Assembly (NCBI GenBank): GCA_963575745.1
Contig: CAUYUJ010016715.1
Location: 33,501-97,500 of the forward strand
From: Prorocentrum cordatum
Lineage: Eukaryota; Sar; Dinophyceae; Prorocentrales; Prorocentraceae
Length of the DNA: 64,000 nucleotides
Reading direction: 5' to 3'
The position numbers were made by a program, and so were the translations under genes. Shown piece after piece: positions 40,606-51,445 of this stretch; position 1 is the first letter of the stretch; the number at the start of each line of letters is the position of its first letter. The notes under the pieces were generated by a model. It did no database searches and was not told the DNA's origin. It saw nothing but the letters and a program-made list of their open reading frames with translations.

Positions 40606-40975
40606 GTAGGGAGGAGGCCAGATACAGTAGGGCCACCAAGTAAGACCCCTGCCTGCAAACTCGTGCCCAACGAAAGTTTCTTGCTCTCCTATGGATCTGG
40701 GGACTGATGGGGCTCCCTGCGAAGCTCAAGGTCGGAGAAGGATGTGCCCCCCGAATTCCTACAGTCAAGCGATCACCAGAAGGAGCACGACGCAGGGAAC
40801 AGAGCCCCTGTCATTGTTTCACGACGTGGGCCCCCAGAGGTCTGGACCTAAGGATTAGTAGGGGCAGGAGCATCGAAGAGAGGTTTGGGGGATTTCACGG
40901 AGTTCGCCATGATGGGAACCCTACGTGCAAGCTCAGACCCCAAACATTGGCATCTGGCTCATGGGAACATCACAC
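40606..40975. other. Low-copy spacer
   Basis: No gene or repeat recognised. The sequence leads into the GGGGCC-word repeat. Confidence 0.4.
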
Positions 40976-40979
40976 CATA

Positions 40980-41275
40980 CCTGTGAGGGGGACCCCTCTT
41001 GGACAGCTCTTGGGGGCCTCTTGGGCCATTCCGGGACCATCTTGGGACGTCTCGGGTGCTTTCTTGGGCGTCTTGCGGCCATGTTGGAGGTCTGGGGCCG
41101 GGCAGCTCCTGGGGCCCTCCTGGGGCTGTCTTGGGGAGCCCCTTGAAGCTCTGCGAGGCCGTCTGGGGCCCGTGTGGACCGCCGTCAGGCCCTATTGGGG
41201 CCGTCTTGGTGCGCTCTTCGGGGCATCTCGGGCCGTCGTGGGGCGATCGTGGAAGGACATGGAGCCGTGTGCGCG
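40980..41275. repeat. Degenerate CTTGGGGCCGTC word repeat
   Basis: Repeated words of about 10-12 bases such as CTCTTGGGGGCC, CTTGGGACG and GTCTGGGGCC. These are the same words as the GC-rich half of the 170-bp units and, in complementary orientation, of 52,950-53,410. Translations read GPSWG/LGASWA. Confidence 0.75.
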
Positions 41276-41720
41276 GTGGGCGGCACCCGGCAAGCTCGAC
41301 AGGGGGCCTCCCAAGAAGAAGAAAATCCCCACCGGGAGCTGCAACGCAGCACGCCTCGAGACACACAAAGAGGGCGCGTGAGGGCTCACCGGCGGCAGCA
41401 CCTGGGCGAGCGACGGCTTCCGTCCACGGCCCCCCTTCAGGGCCACACGTCGCGAACCCAGCAGTCGGCCCAACTCCGCCGAGGGAACCCAACTCCGCGG
41501 CACCCCGACAGGCCTCGGGCACAGACCTAGCCAAGCGGCCTCTCAACGCAGGAAACTGCAGCTGACAGACAGTACACTTCAACAAGACAGGAAGGTTGGG
41601 GGGATAATATCTGAGGAGGGCGAGGATGAGGAGAAGGAGTAGGAACATGGCCCCTTCTCCTCCTCCTCCTCCTCCTCCTCCTCCTCCTCCTCCTCCTCCT
41701 CCTCCTCCTCTATAATGCTG
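41276..41720. other. Spacer ending in a (CCT)n microsatellite
   Basis: 41,276-41,650 is low-copy with no recognised gene. 41,654-41,712 is a pure CCT run. Confidence 0.5.
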
Positions 41721-41920
41721 CGCCTCAGTCTCCTCCTCTTCCTCATCCACTCTCCAGGAGCCCCCCGATACCCGCGTATATCCCCTCGGGAGGAGGGGGA
41801 GGAGGAGGAGGAGGAGGAGGAGGAGGAGGAGGAGGAGGAGGAGGAGGAAGACGACGACCCAGACCTCCGACGTCGTTTTTTTTCATTGCGTGGGTCCCGA
41901 GAAGTCTGGACCCTTTCCCT
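41721..41920 (+). repeat. Dispersed repeat, copy 1 of 2
   Basis: CTCTTCCTCATCCACTCTCC, AGGAGCC and GATACCCGCG are followed by a GGA run (41,790-41,850), then CAGACCTCCGACGTCGTTTT and GTGGGTCCCGAGAAGTCTGGA. The same landmarks recur in order at 42,815-42,997. Confidence 0.68.
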
Positions 41921-42110
41921 AAGACTGGTCCCGGTCCCGGTGAGGTCCCCGAGAGCCCGAAACTTGCCAAACAACTTCCGTCGAGATTGTTCCCGACGCG
42001 AGGGTGTCTGGGGATGGAGGGCGGAGGAGGGAGGAGGGTGACGAGGAGCAGTTCGGGGGAATGGTTGGAGGGCGGGGAGAGGAGGAGGCGAAGAAAGGAT
42101 GATGATAGAG
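41921..42110. other. Spacer
   Basis: GC-rich sequence with GGAGGCGAAGAAAGG words. No gene recognised. Confidence 0.4.
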
Positions 42111-42490
42111 GAGGAAATGGAGTGAAGAGGAACAACGGACCAGTCGAGGGAGGGAGGGAAGATGAAGGACAATGTGGAGTATGTCAGGCCGCGTGCCCGC
42201 GTCAGCCGTGTCAAGGCCCAGGGCGGACGCCATGCCCAGCCCGTTGGGGTGCGGAGGCGCGGGGGCCGAATCACGTGATGCTGGTCCCCCCCAAAGGGAG
42301 GGGGAGGAGGAATAACGGACCAGAGCCAAGAGAGGGTCGAAGCAAGAGGGACAGCGTGGACTATGGCAGGCCGCATGCCCGCATCAGACGTGTCAAGGCC
42401 TGGGGTGGCCCCCGAGAGAGCCACTGCCGTGCCGCCCCCGGCCCGCTGGGGGGCGGGGTCACGGGGGCCGAATCATGTGAGCGACGAGAA
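42111..42490 (+). repeat. Two-copy direct repeat of about 190 bases
   Basis: Copy 1 (about 42,111-42,300) and copy 2 (about 42,301-42,490) share AACGGACCAG, then CAGGCCGC(G/A)TGCCCGC, TGTCAAGGCC, CCCGTTGGGG/CCCGCTGGGG and GGGGGCCGAATCA(C/T)GTGA in order. A weaker third partial copy may reach CTGCTGATCCCCCC near 42,650. Confidence 0.75.
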
Positions 42491-42814
42491 GAGGCGGGTC
42501 TTACGCGAGATGGCATCGCGACCTTACGCGTCGGCTTGCGCGGGCGGCCACCGCGGCACGCTGCAGTGGAGACGCGGACGAGGGCGCGCAGGCAACTTAC
42601 GCACGAATGACGGCGCAGTCGAACACGTGTTTCTGCGTCGCTCATGTACTGCTGATCCCCCCCAGTGCAAGTCGCAAGAGTCACTGAGACGAAGCATTCG
42701 AGGGAGGACGGCAATTTGGGGGGACTGTGCGTTACAATCAGCAAGCCCCTGAACCAGAAGAAACAAACCTAAAGGGCAATAGGATCGGGAAGAGGTTTGG
42801 ACACTTCCTCCTCC
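42491..42814. other. Spacer
   Basis: Low-copy, no recognised gene. It may include a decayed third copy of the 190-base repeat to about 42,660. Confidence 0.4.
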
Positions 42815-42997
42815 TCCTTCTCTTCTTCCTCATCCGCTCTCCAGGAACCTCTGGATACCTCGCAAGCTTCTGGCAGCCGTTAAAACATCCGCAAAACTCC
42901 TCAGGAGGAGGAGGGGGATGAGGACGAGAAGGAGGGGGAGGAGGAAGAGAACCGGACCTCTGACGTCGTGATTTTCTGGACGTGGACCCAGAAGCCT
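42815..42997 (+). repeat. Dispersed repeat, copy 2 of 2
   Basis: CTCTTCTTCCTCATCCGCTC, then CCAGGAACC and GATACCTCGC, a GGA-rich core (42,903-42,950), then CGGACCTCTGACGTCGTGAT and GTGGACCCAGAAGCCTGAA. Collinear with 41,721-41,920, about 1.09 kb away. Confidence 0.68.
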
Positions 42998-43195
42998 GAA
43001 ACGCAACTCGGGGCAATATGAGCAACCGAGCTAAGTCAGTAGAACCCCTTCCCATCAGTGGAAACTAATTCTCTTGTTGGCGCCCTTGTTGACGGACATG
43101 GGCCCCACCAAACATGGAAATCGATTATCCTCTTGCACAGGGTGTCTAGAGCTCCGACCACTTTATTTCGGCGTCGCACCGCCCCCACCGTTTAT
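42998..43195. other. Spacer before the (CAC)n run
   Basis: Contains the first TTTATTTCGGCGTCGCACCG word (43,161), the hallmark of the array at 44,150-46,490. No gene recognised. Confidence 0.5.
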
Positions 43196-43332
43196 ACATC
43201 CACCACAACCACCACCACCACCACCACCACCACCACCACCACCACCACCACCACCACCACCACCACCACCACCACCACCACCACCACCACCACCACCACC
43301 ACCACCACCACCACCACCACCACCACCACCAT
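43196..43332. repeat. (CAC)n microsatellite
   Basis: About 44 nearly perfect CAC triplets. Confidence 0.97.
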
Positions 43333-44150
43333 CGTGACACCGCCCCCCGTCCAGTGCCCTCTCCACCCCGCCCCCCTTCCCCCCCCCCCAAGCCGCCCAA
43401 TGCCCTCTGCGACCCGCCCTCCGCTCTCACCATTTTATTCTCTTGCACAGCTGTGCTCTAGAGCTCGGACATCTTTATTTTCGTGTCGTGTCGTGTCGTG
43501 TCGTTCCCCCCTGCCCCCCCCCCCCTGCCCCGCCCCGCCCAGGCTCCCAGGGCAGCCCCCTGGGCCTCGGACACCTTTATTTTCGTGTCGTGTCGTGTCG
43601 TTCGTCCCCCTGCCCCCCCCTCCGCCGCCCCCCCCCTCCAGGCACCAGGGCAGCCCCCCTGGGCCTCGGACTTTTATTCTCTTGCACAGCTGTGCTCTAG
43701 AGCTCGGACATCTTTATTTTCGTGTCGTGTCGTGTCGTTCGTCCCCCTGCCCCCCCCCTGCCCCCCCCCGTCCAGGCTCCCCAGGGCAGCCCCCCTGGGC
43801 CTCGGACACCTTTATTTTCGTGTCGTGTCGTGTCGTTCGTCCCCCTGCCCCCCCCCTCTGCCCCCCCCGCCCAGGCTTCCCAGGGCAGCCCCCCTGAGCC
43901 TCGGACACCTTTGTGCAAGAGCCAGGGCACGCGTGCCACTTGTTTTCGTGTCGTGTCGTGTCGCGTCGTCCCCTTGCCCCGCCCCCTCCCCCTTCCCCCC
44001 CGGACCCAAGAGCCCACGCCCACTTGCCCCGTGTCGTTCGTCCCCCTGCCCCCCCCCTCTGCCCCCCCCCGCCCAGGCTTCCCAGGGCAGCCCCCCTGAG
44101 CCTCGGACACCTTTGTGCAAGAGCCAGGGCACGCGTGCCACTTGTTTCGG
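43333..44150. repeat. GTGTCGTGTCGTGTCGTTCG tandem array
   Basis: Units of about 100 bases: TTTATTTTCGTGTCGTGTCG and GTCGTTCGTCCCCC, a C-run, CCCAGGC(T/A)CCCAGGGCAGCC, then CCTGGGCCTCGGACACC. GTGTCGTGTCGTGTCG begins near 43,484, 43,583, 43,721, 43,819 and 43,946. TTCTCTTGCACAGCTGTGCT at 43,437 recurs at 43,676, an additional shared segment. Confidence 0.9.
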
Positions 44151-46490
44151 CGTCGCACCGCCCCCCGTCCAGTGCCGTCTCTACCCCGCCCCCCTCCGCC
44201 CCGACCATTTCATTTCGGCGTCGCACCGCCCCCACCGTCCCCCCCCCACGACCCTTCCCCCTCCCCACCCGCCCCGTGCACCCCGCCTCCCTCCGTCCCG
44301 ACAACTTTATTTCGGCGTCGCACCACCCCCACCGTTCCGCCCCCCGATCCTCCCCCCCTCCCCAACCGCCCAGAGCCCTCTGCATCCCGCCCCCCTCCGC
44401 CGGGTCCGCCCCTACCATTCTATCCCGGCGTCGCACCGCCCCCACCACTCTGCCCCTTCCCCGCTCTCTACCCGCCCACGCACACCAACCACCACCACCA
44501 CCATTCCCACCATCAGCGTTACGCCCTCCGCCCCGACCATTTTATTTCGGCGTCGCACCGCCCCCCGTCTAGTGCCGTTTCTACCCCGTGCCCATCAGCC
44601 CCGACCATTCTTATTTAGGCGTCGCACCGCCCCCACCGCCCCGCCCCCACGACCCTCCCCTATCCCCACCCGCCATGTTATTTCGGCGACCCTCTGCCCC
44701 GACCATTTTATTTCGGCGCCGCACCGCCCCCACCGCCCCGCCCCCCCGACCCTTCCCCCCTCCCCAGCCGCCCAATGCCCTCTGCACCCCGCCCCCTTCC
44801 GCCCCGACCACTTCATTTCGGCGTCGCACCGCCTCCACCGCCCCGCCTCTCCCGCCACCCCCGCCCACCCACCCACACTCCGCCTCGACCATTTTATTTC
44901 GGCGTCGCACCGCCCCCACCGCCCCCGCCGCCCCCCGACCCTTCCCCTCTGCCCAGCCGCCCAGTGCCCTCTGCATCCCGCCCCCCTCCGCCCCGACCAT
45001 TTTATTTCGGCGTCGCACTGCCCCCACCGCCCCGCCCCTCTCGCCCCTCCAGCCACCTGCCCGCGCCAACCACCACCACCACCAGCGTGACCCCCCCCCG
45101 GCCCGACCAATGTGTTTCGGCGTCGCACCGCCCCCCATCCAGTGCCGTTTCTACCCCGCGCCCTTTTGCCCCGTCGAGTTTATTTCGGCGTCGCAGCGCC
45201 CGGCCCCCACGACCCTTCCCCCCTCTCCACCCGCCCAAAGCACCCCGCCTCCCTCCGTCCCGATCACTTTATTTCGGCGTCGCACCGCCCCCGCCGCCCC
45301 GCCCACCCCGATCCTGCCCCCCTCCCCAGCCGCCCAGTGCTCCCTGCACCCCGCTCTCCTCCGCCCCGACCACTTCTCCCGGCGTCGCACCGCCCCCACC
45401 GCCCGCCGTTCCCGCCCCGTCGCCCACCAACCCGCACCAACCATCACAACCACCACCACCCCCACCACCAGCGTGACCCCCTCCACCCCGACCATTTCAC
45501 TCTTGCGTCGCACCGCCCCCCGTCCAGTGCCGTTTCTGCCGCGCCCCCCTCTGCCCCGACCACGTCTCACCGCCTCCACCGCCCCGCCCCCGCGACCCTT
45601 CCCCTCTCCCCACCAGCCCAGTTCATCCCGCCCCCCTCTGCCCCGACCATTTTATTTCGGCATCGCACAGCCCGCGCCGCCCCGCCCACCCCGACCCTGC
45701 CCCCCTCCCCAGCCGCCCAATGCCCTCTGTGCCCTGCACCCCTCCGCCCCGACCATTTTTCATTTGGCGTCGCACCGCCCCCACCACCCCACCCCTCCCG
45801 CCCTTTCGCCCACCCACCGAGACCAATCACCACAACCATCCTCCGCTCCGACCACTTCGGCGTCGCACCGCCCCGCGTCCAGTGCCGTGTCTACTCCGCC
45901 CCCTTCCGCCCCGACCATATTTATTTCGGCGTCGCACCGCGCCCACCGTCCCGCCACCACGACCCTTTCCCCCCTCCCCAGCCGCCCAATGCACCCCGCC
46001 TCCCTCCGCCCCGTCCGCTTTGTTTCGGCGTCGCATCGCCCCCGCCGTACCGCCCTTGCGCACCCCGCCCCTCACCGCCCCGCCCCTCCCGCCCCTCCAC
46101 CCAGCCACCCACCCAAACCAACCACCACCACCAGCGTGACCCCCTCCGCCCCGACCACTTTATTTCGGCGTCGCACCGCCCCCCGTCCAGTGCCGCTTCC
46201 ACCCCGCCCACCTCCGCCCCGACCATTTTATTTAGGCGTCGCACCGCCCCCCCCGCTCCGCCCCCACGTGACACCGCCCCCCGTCCCGCCCCCCCACCCA
46301 CCCACCCACACCAACCACCACCACCACCACCACCACCACCACCATCACCACCAGCGTGACCCCCTCCGCCCCGACCACTTCATTTCGGTGTCGCACCGCC
46401 CCCACCGTCCCGCCCCCACGACCCTTCTGTCCCAGCGTTCCCCCGCAGCCCAATGGCCTCTCCACCCCGCCCCTCTTACACCCCTGGGGG
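44151..46490. repeat. TTTATTTCGGCGTCGCACCG tandem array
   Basis: More than 20 units of roughly 90-130 bases. The core is CCGACCATTTTATTTCGGCG with GTCGCACCGCCCCCACCG, followed by variable C-rich sequence with CCCAGCCGCCCAATGCCC or, in a subset, ACCAACCACCACCACCAGCG with TGACCCCC. The alternating variants suggest higher-order units of about 600 bases (CCAACCACCACC near 44,486, 45,065, 45,436, 46,117 and 46,310). Frames up to 654 residues are repeat translations. Confidence 0.93.
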
Positions 46491-46555
46491 AATATAGCAT
46501 CGTGAACAAGTACACCTTTCACTTGCACTTTTCGAGGCGGATCGATCTGTGATGG
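46491..46555. other. Junction between arrays
   Basis: A short non-repeat stretch between the TTTATTTCGGCG array and the CCG/TCG microsatellite. Confidence 0.5.
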
Positions 46556-46895
<340 letters not shown>

Positions 46896-47260
46896 GGCGC
46901 CGTGGCGGCCCGCTCCTGGCAGGGCGCGTGGCCCACCAGCAGCGCGTGGGCCACGGCGCCCAGGCTCCAGAGGTCGGCCGCGGGCCCGGCGTGGCCTGCG
47001 CCTGCGGGCCGGCAGGGTCTCGCCGTCGTCGGCCGTCGTCGATTGCCGGTCGACGGTCGACGGTCGACCGTCGACGACGACGACGAAGGTGGACGACGAC
47101 GGCGTCGTCGACGACGGTCGGCGACGACGAGACCTGGATCCCTGCTTGTCGATACCATAGTCGACGACGACTCGTCGTCGGCAAAGTTATCGGGCATCAA
47201 GGATCCATGGGCAAGCCTCGTCGTCGTCGACCGCCGTCGTCGACGAACGCAGACATGCCC
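46896..47260. repeat. GC-rich spacer with GTCGACGGTC repeats
   Basis: 46,896-47,030 is GC-rich spacer. 47,030-47,260 has inverted GTCGACGGTCGACGG and CGACGACG words, several of them self-complementary around GTCGAC. Confidence 0.75.
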
Positions 47261-47540
47261 GCATCATGAAAAACTCAGGGCGGAGGTTTCCGGTCGTTTT
47301 CAGCCTCCAGGGACACTCGTCGTCACCTGAACCGTATATATACCAGGACGGCTCAGGATGAGAAGCCGGCCCTCGGGAGACGGCCGCGGCGTCTGGGGAC
47401 CGCGCGCTGAACCAATCAAGACGTCGCGATGTCTGGGAAGTTCGAAGCTTCCAGTTTAGGGCGCTTCGGGGAGGTAACTGGGACGCTTCGAGGCGCTCCT
47501 GTGGGCTCTGCGATGCTTTGCTGGAGGGTTCCTATAATAG
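47261..47540. other. Low-copy spacer
   Basis: Contains GGCGGAGGTTTCCGG near 47,280, which resembles GAACGGAGGTTTTC at 48,827. No gene recognised. Confidence 0.4.
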
Positions 47541-47773
47541 AGGCCTTGGGATCCAAGTAGATGGGATCGGATGATCGCGCCGCATCGCCAATGCATCGCA
47601 GATGCATAGGCGATGCATCGCCGATGTATCCGCGACGTCGGCGGCGTATCGGCGACGTCGGCGTGGAGAAAACATGGCTTCACATCGCGCCACACAGCCG
47701 ACGCACCGCCGATGCATCGGAGATGCGGCGCGCTCCTCCGACCCTATCTACTCGGACCCCATTTGGGAAGCCT
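47541..47773. mobile_element. Foldback element with inverted arms (GATGCATCGGC family)
   Basis: A 233-base stretch whose ends are inverted copies of each other. The left arm has GATCCAAGTAGATGGGATCG then CGCGCCGCATCG. The right arm read in complement has GGTCCGAGTAGATAGGGTCG then GCGCCGCATC. Between them are GCCGATGCATCG words and GGCGACGTCGGCGTGGAGAA. Single-arm relatives lie at 16,695 and 18,545. No open frame for a transposase and no clear target duplication. Foldback DNA elements and satellite-derived inversions are both possible. Confidence 0.7.
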
Positions 47774-47935
47774 AGATGTCCACGGCGAAGCGAGCCCCTG
47801 ACCTCGGCGAAGCGAACCCCTGGCGGAGCGAGCCTCGGCGAGGCGAGCCCCCAACGATAGGACCCCCCGCGGAAGCGAACTCCCCACGGAGGGACCTCCA
47901 GCGCGAAGCGAAAAAACCCGGCGCAGCGTACCCCA
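47774..47935. repeat. GGCGAAGCGAACCCC degenerate repeat
   Basis: About eight copies of (G)GCGAAGCGA(G/A)CCCC or variants with 13-28 base spacing. Confidence 0.82.
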
Positions 47936-48340
47936 CAGCCGAAACCCAGAGGCCTGCTGGCCTCTGGATGCCTTCTGGCAGCAGCGCCACGCCGAGTGGG
48001 CCGCCTGGGGGTGCCCAGACTGTCCTCGCCCCATCCTCTCTGGACGCAGCAAGCGTCGTCAAACGCATATTAAACGTTACCCGGGCGCAACGCTAACGCT
48101 CACAAAGCTCACGCTAAAGAAATTTCGTCAAACCTCTGCGGCTTTGCTGAACTTCATCTACACGCCAGAAGCCTGAGCAAACCCAGGATGCATCTCGGCA
48201 CCCCATCCTGACGGATGGCTCCTGGCTGTTTCCGGCCCCTCGGGGCCCTCCCTGGGCCCCGAGAGGCCGCCAAGGATAGCGGTCCAGGGTGAGAGGCCCG
48301 TCCCAAAGGAGAGGGGTTCCGAGGGTCCACGCCGCGAGCA
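47936..48340. other. Spacer
   Basis: No gene or clear repeat recognised. Short GGCCCC words near 48,240. Confidence 0.4.
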
Positions 48341-48670
48341 CGGCCACGACGGCCTGCCGCCCATCGCCCGTCGTCGCCATCATCGACCGTCGTCCGTCGT
48401 CCGCCGTCGTCCGGCCGTCGTCCGGCCGTCGTCCGCCGTCGTCCGTCCGTCGTCCGTCGTCCATCGTGCCCCCTGTCGTCCGTCATCGTCCGCCATCCGT
48501 CGTCCGTCGCCGTCCGTCGTCATCCGACGTCCGTCGTCGCCCGTCGTCCGTCGTCCGCCGTCGTCGACCGGCATGCCACCTGTCGTCCGTCGTCGTCCGC
48601 CATCCGTCGTCCGCCGTCGGCGACCGTCGTCCGTCCACCGTGGTCCGTCGGCGGTCGTCTGTCGGTCGTG
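48341..48670. repeat. CCGTCGTC-based heptamer/decamer repeat
   Basis: CCGTCGTCCG and CGTCGTCCGCCGTCG words almost throughout. They read as RRPSSSV or DDGRRT translations. Confidence 0.93.
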
Positions 48671-49110
48671 GGCGTCGCCGTCATCTCGCACGCGGCTCTC
48701 GAGCTGCGCAGGGCCCCACACCGCCTTGGATGCGGGCGCGGAGGTGACGCCCTTGACAGCAGCGACAATCGACAGACTGCAGGCCCAGTCATCGATACCC
48801 AGACATGCAACGTCCTGGTAAAATCCGAACGGAGGTTTTCTAAACTTTCTGCCTCTGGGGGCCCTTACTCAGATGCCTGACCGGGAGGAAGACACGGCCC
48901 TGGGGAAAGGGTCGGGACTTCCTGGGACCGCGTATTGAACAATCAGGACATTCCATGTCTGGGTAATGATGGAGCTTCAGCATGTATGCCTCCAGGAACG
49001 TCGCGAAAGCCAAGGATCCGCGCGCCCAAACGTGCCAAGGATGGCCAGAACTGAAGGATACAAGGTGCCCTTGCGACAAGGGAGTAGCCTCGACGCCGGT
49101 TTTGACTTTA
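48671..49110. other. Spacer with similarity to 16,900-17,350
   Basis: GGGGAAAGGGTCGGGACTTC at 48,901 matches 17,298-17,317, with following GGGACCGCG. GCCAAGGATGG(CC) at 49,037 matches 16,948. The order is reversed relative to 16,900-17,350. No gene recognised. Confidence 0.5.
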
Positions 49111-49545
49111 CGACGCGTCGTCGTCGCCAACGCCGTCTGTTGCCACCCGTCGTTTCGTCGTCGTCCGTCGTTGGTCGCCGCCGCCGCCCGCGGAGCGGTG
49201 GTGCCGCCCGCAGCGGCGGCGGCGACGACGTTGAAGCGTTTCTCAGGGCCGCCGACACCGTGTTTTCTACGAGAACGGCGCACATGCACCGTTCAACGTT
49301 TGGACCCCATTCTCTCGGACTTCTTTCACATCTTCCTGCTGTGCACGCCCGTGCTCTGGCACACACTGTCCTCGAGGACTTCATGCTCTGAGCGTGCTCC
49401 GCGTTCCTCCCCTCCGAGCCGGCGCTCTTCGCCTTCTTGTTGTGCCCAGTCAGGCCCCGTAGGGCCCCTCGACTGCCTCTGACCGCGGAGTGGGACCGCG
49501 CCGCTGCGACCAAAAAGTATGAATTCTCTTCAGGCTCCGCCCCAA
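49111..49545. other. Spacer with CGTCGTC/GCCGCCG words
   Basis: 49,110-49,240 is CGTCGT and CGCCGC rich. The rest is low-copy without recognised gene. Confidence 0.45.
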
Positions 49546-49549
49546 CGCG

Positions 49550-49604
49550 GTACGGTGCAGAAGTTTTCGGCCCAGTGGGCCGAACAGCTGTGCACCGTAC
49601 CCCC
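49550..49604. repeat. Two-tier hairpin GGTACGGTGCA / TTCGGCCCA
   Basis: Outer arms GGTACGGTGCA (49,550) and TGCACCGTACC. Inner arms TTCGGCCCA and TGGGCCGAA around a single G. The arms are perfect, separated by 6-base internal loops on each side, so the whole 55 bases can form one long stem. Confidence 0.88.
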
Positions 49605-50175
49605 TTCCCAGGTCGAGGATCGACGACGCCTTGGGAGAGGGCCGACGCGGCACTGTGCACACGAGTCGCCCGCGGACTCTCGCGACGTGGACCCCCACGA
49701 GGTCCAGTCCATTTTTCTGGGGCCGCCTACTCATCCCGCGAGTCGCTGTCTGGCGACCCCAGTCCGGTAGCAACTCATGGAAGCCTCCCACGTAATCTTG
49801 CTTGCCGGCGTTAATCGACGCGAGTCGACGCTGGTCGACGGTGGTCGACGCTAGATCGACGCGAATCCCCGCTACATCGGCGCCATCTCATCGATTACCA
49901 CACGCTAGCCGACGCCAAAAGCGGAATCAAGACGGAACACGCGGCTCCCGTAATCCCAGGGCGCAGCGAGGGCCCCGAGGGGTCGAAGCGTGCCGAGAGC
50001 CTCCCGCCAGGATGTCCTGCACGGCGCGGGGAGGTCTGGGTCTCAGCCATGGCGCGGGAGGCCCGCCGCCCGAAAGGTCAGGCGCGGGGCCGGGGGCGCG
50101 AGCGAACAATGATTTCCGGGCCGGGTAGCTGTCGGTACTACGGCCCGAAGGCTGGCTCAGGAACGCAGTGCCCGA
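49605..50175. other. Spacer with GTCGACGC words
   Basis: 49,815-49,870 has repeated GTCGACGCTGGTCGACGG words. The rest is GC-rich without recognised gene. Confidence 0.45.
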
Positions 50176-50520
50176 AGCGGGCCCCCCCCCCCCGCACGGA
50201 GCCAAGGAGGGAGGGAGCGACGAGCGACGAGCCCAGGGCAACGGTAACGCTTGGAGGGGCCCAGAGGGTACTCGGGGGTCCCAAGAGGTACTCGTGGGGA
50301 AGGGGGGGGGAGCCCCAGGTAACGGTAACGATTAGGCAGGGGAGGGGGTGGGGGCGGGCACTTCGGACGGGGGTGCGCTGTGAGCGCTACAACCCATAGG
50401 ATGCGCAAGAACATTTGTGACTATGTGGAGGAGCCAACCCCCCCACCCATCTTCGCACGATCGTTACCGTCACCCCAGGGGGGGGGGTAACGACCGTTAC
50501 GCGCCAGAGAATACACAACT
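50176..50520. repeat. Spacer with G/C-runs and GGTAACGGTAACG words
   Basis: GGTAACGGTAACG occurs at 50,239 and 50,319. GGTACTCG(G/T)GGG occurs twice between them (50,267 and 50,289), suggesting an old repeat of about 80 bases. Related ACGATCGTTACCGTCACCCC lies at 50,456 in the opposite orientation. Confidence 0.6.
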
Positions 50521-50640
50521 TCGAAGGGCCCCCGTCCGCCATGTGCCCTGAAGTCCTGGTGCTCAAATCGTCTCGAGCCGAGCGTTTTCGGTCGGATTCG
50601 GGCCCCAGGACCCTCACAGATCGATGCGGCTCGAGGAATC
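50521..50640. other. Spacer downstream of LINE-4
   Basis: No recognisable RT motif C or later LINE domain here, so LINE-4 appears truncated at its 3' side or decayed past recognition. Confidence 0.4.
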
Positions 50641-51445
50641 CCGCTGCAAGATGATCAAGATGATGGGGTCCAGGACTCCAATCGTGATCTGTTCTGATTG
50701 TTGGGGGTTCTGCGCGACCGTGACGCACCAGTGGACGCACAAAAACACAGTGCCCCTAAGGCCCAGACGCTCGACGACGTGACGATTTCCAATCGAAGAC
50801 GCCAGGGGGGCAACCTTGCAACACTCCAACCAGGATGATGAACCGGGTTAGGTGGATCCCCCCTCATGGAACCAGCAGAGGTTCAGATGATACCGGCTCT
50901 GCACAGCCACAATGAGGCTAAGCGGCTTGGGGGAAGCTTCAGGGAGCGCAGGGTGAGAAGGAGCCAGCGCCGTGACGCGCTGGGGAAGGCCTGAGCAAAG
51001 TCGACCGAGATCAGACGAGGGAGCCCCTCATCAACTGCCGTGCCACGCTGAGGGGAATCCTTCATGACAGAACCAATCCGAGCGACCCGCGTCCAACTCA
51101 AACACGTTCTGCAAGAAGGATCTCCCTCAAGGCGTTCTGCATCTCAGGGCTCAGAGCCTGAACAGCAGAAGTCACAGGCAAGTTAATCAAAGCCGAGCCA
51201 CACTTGGTCAACGAGTTCTCCAGAGAGAGCGTCTAGTCTCATCAGCGGCACGAGTGAGCGAGGCAGACTGGCCATCTTATGGTTTATCACCTTTGGCTAG
51301 GGAAGCCGCCAGAGACTCAAAAAAAGCGAGCGGGAGAATGCACCCCGCCGTGAGCGCCCAGAAGGCCACCATCACCACCACTGGGCCTCGACCAGCCGTC
51401 CGGGTGCTGTATGGCAACCCGTCGGGTCCAGGGGCCGAGTCGCAA
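50641..51445 (-). pseudogene. LINE-4 reverse transcriptase fragment (RT0, motifs A and B)
   Basis: The minus strand carries SAPGPDGLPYSTRTA (51,441-51,397), the P-G-P-D-G-L-P-Y start of LINE RTs. Then come EMQNALREILLAERV (about 51,150) and LISVDFAQAFPSAS (51,014-50,973), motif A of the A-F-P-S type with its catalytic Asp. Motif B, GVLQGCPPG (50,831-50,805), follows. They lie in different frames and are broken by stops. Motif C is not found. The AFPS motif A groups it with LINE-3 rather than LINE-1. Confidence 0.85.

Noticed and set aside
43196-43332. Polyhistidine or polythreonine protein
   Set aside because: A CAC triplet microsatellite, open in three frames.
44588-46552. 654-residue plus-strand ORF
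   Set aside because: It spans the TTTATTTCGGCG array. The residues (FRRRTAPTAPPP) are repeat translations, and other frames are equally open.
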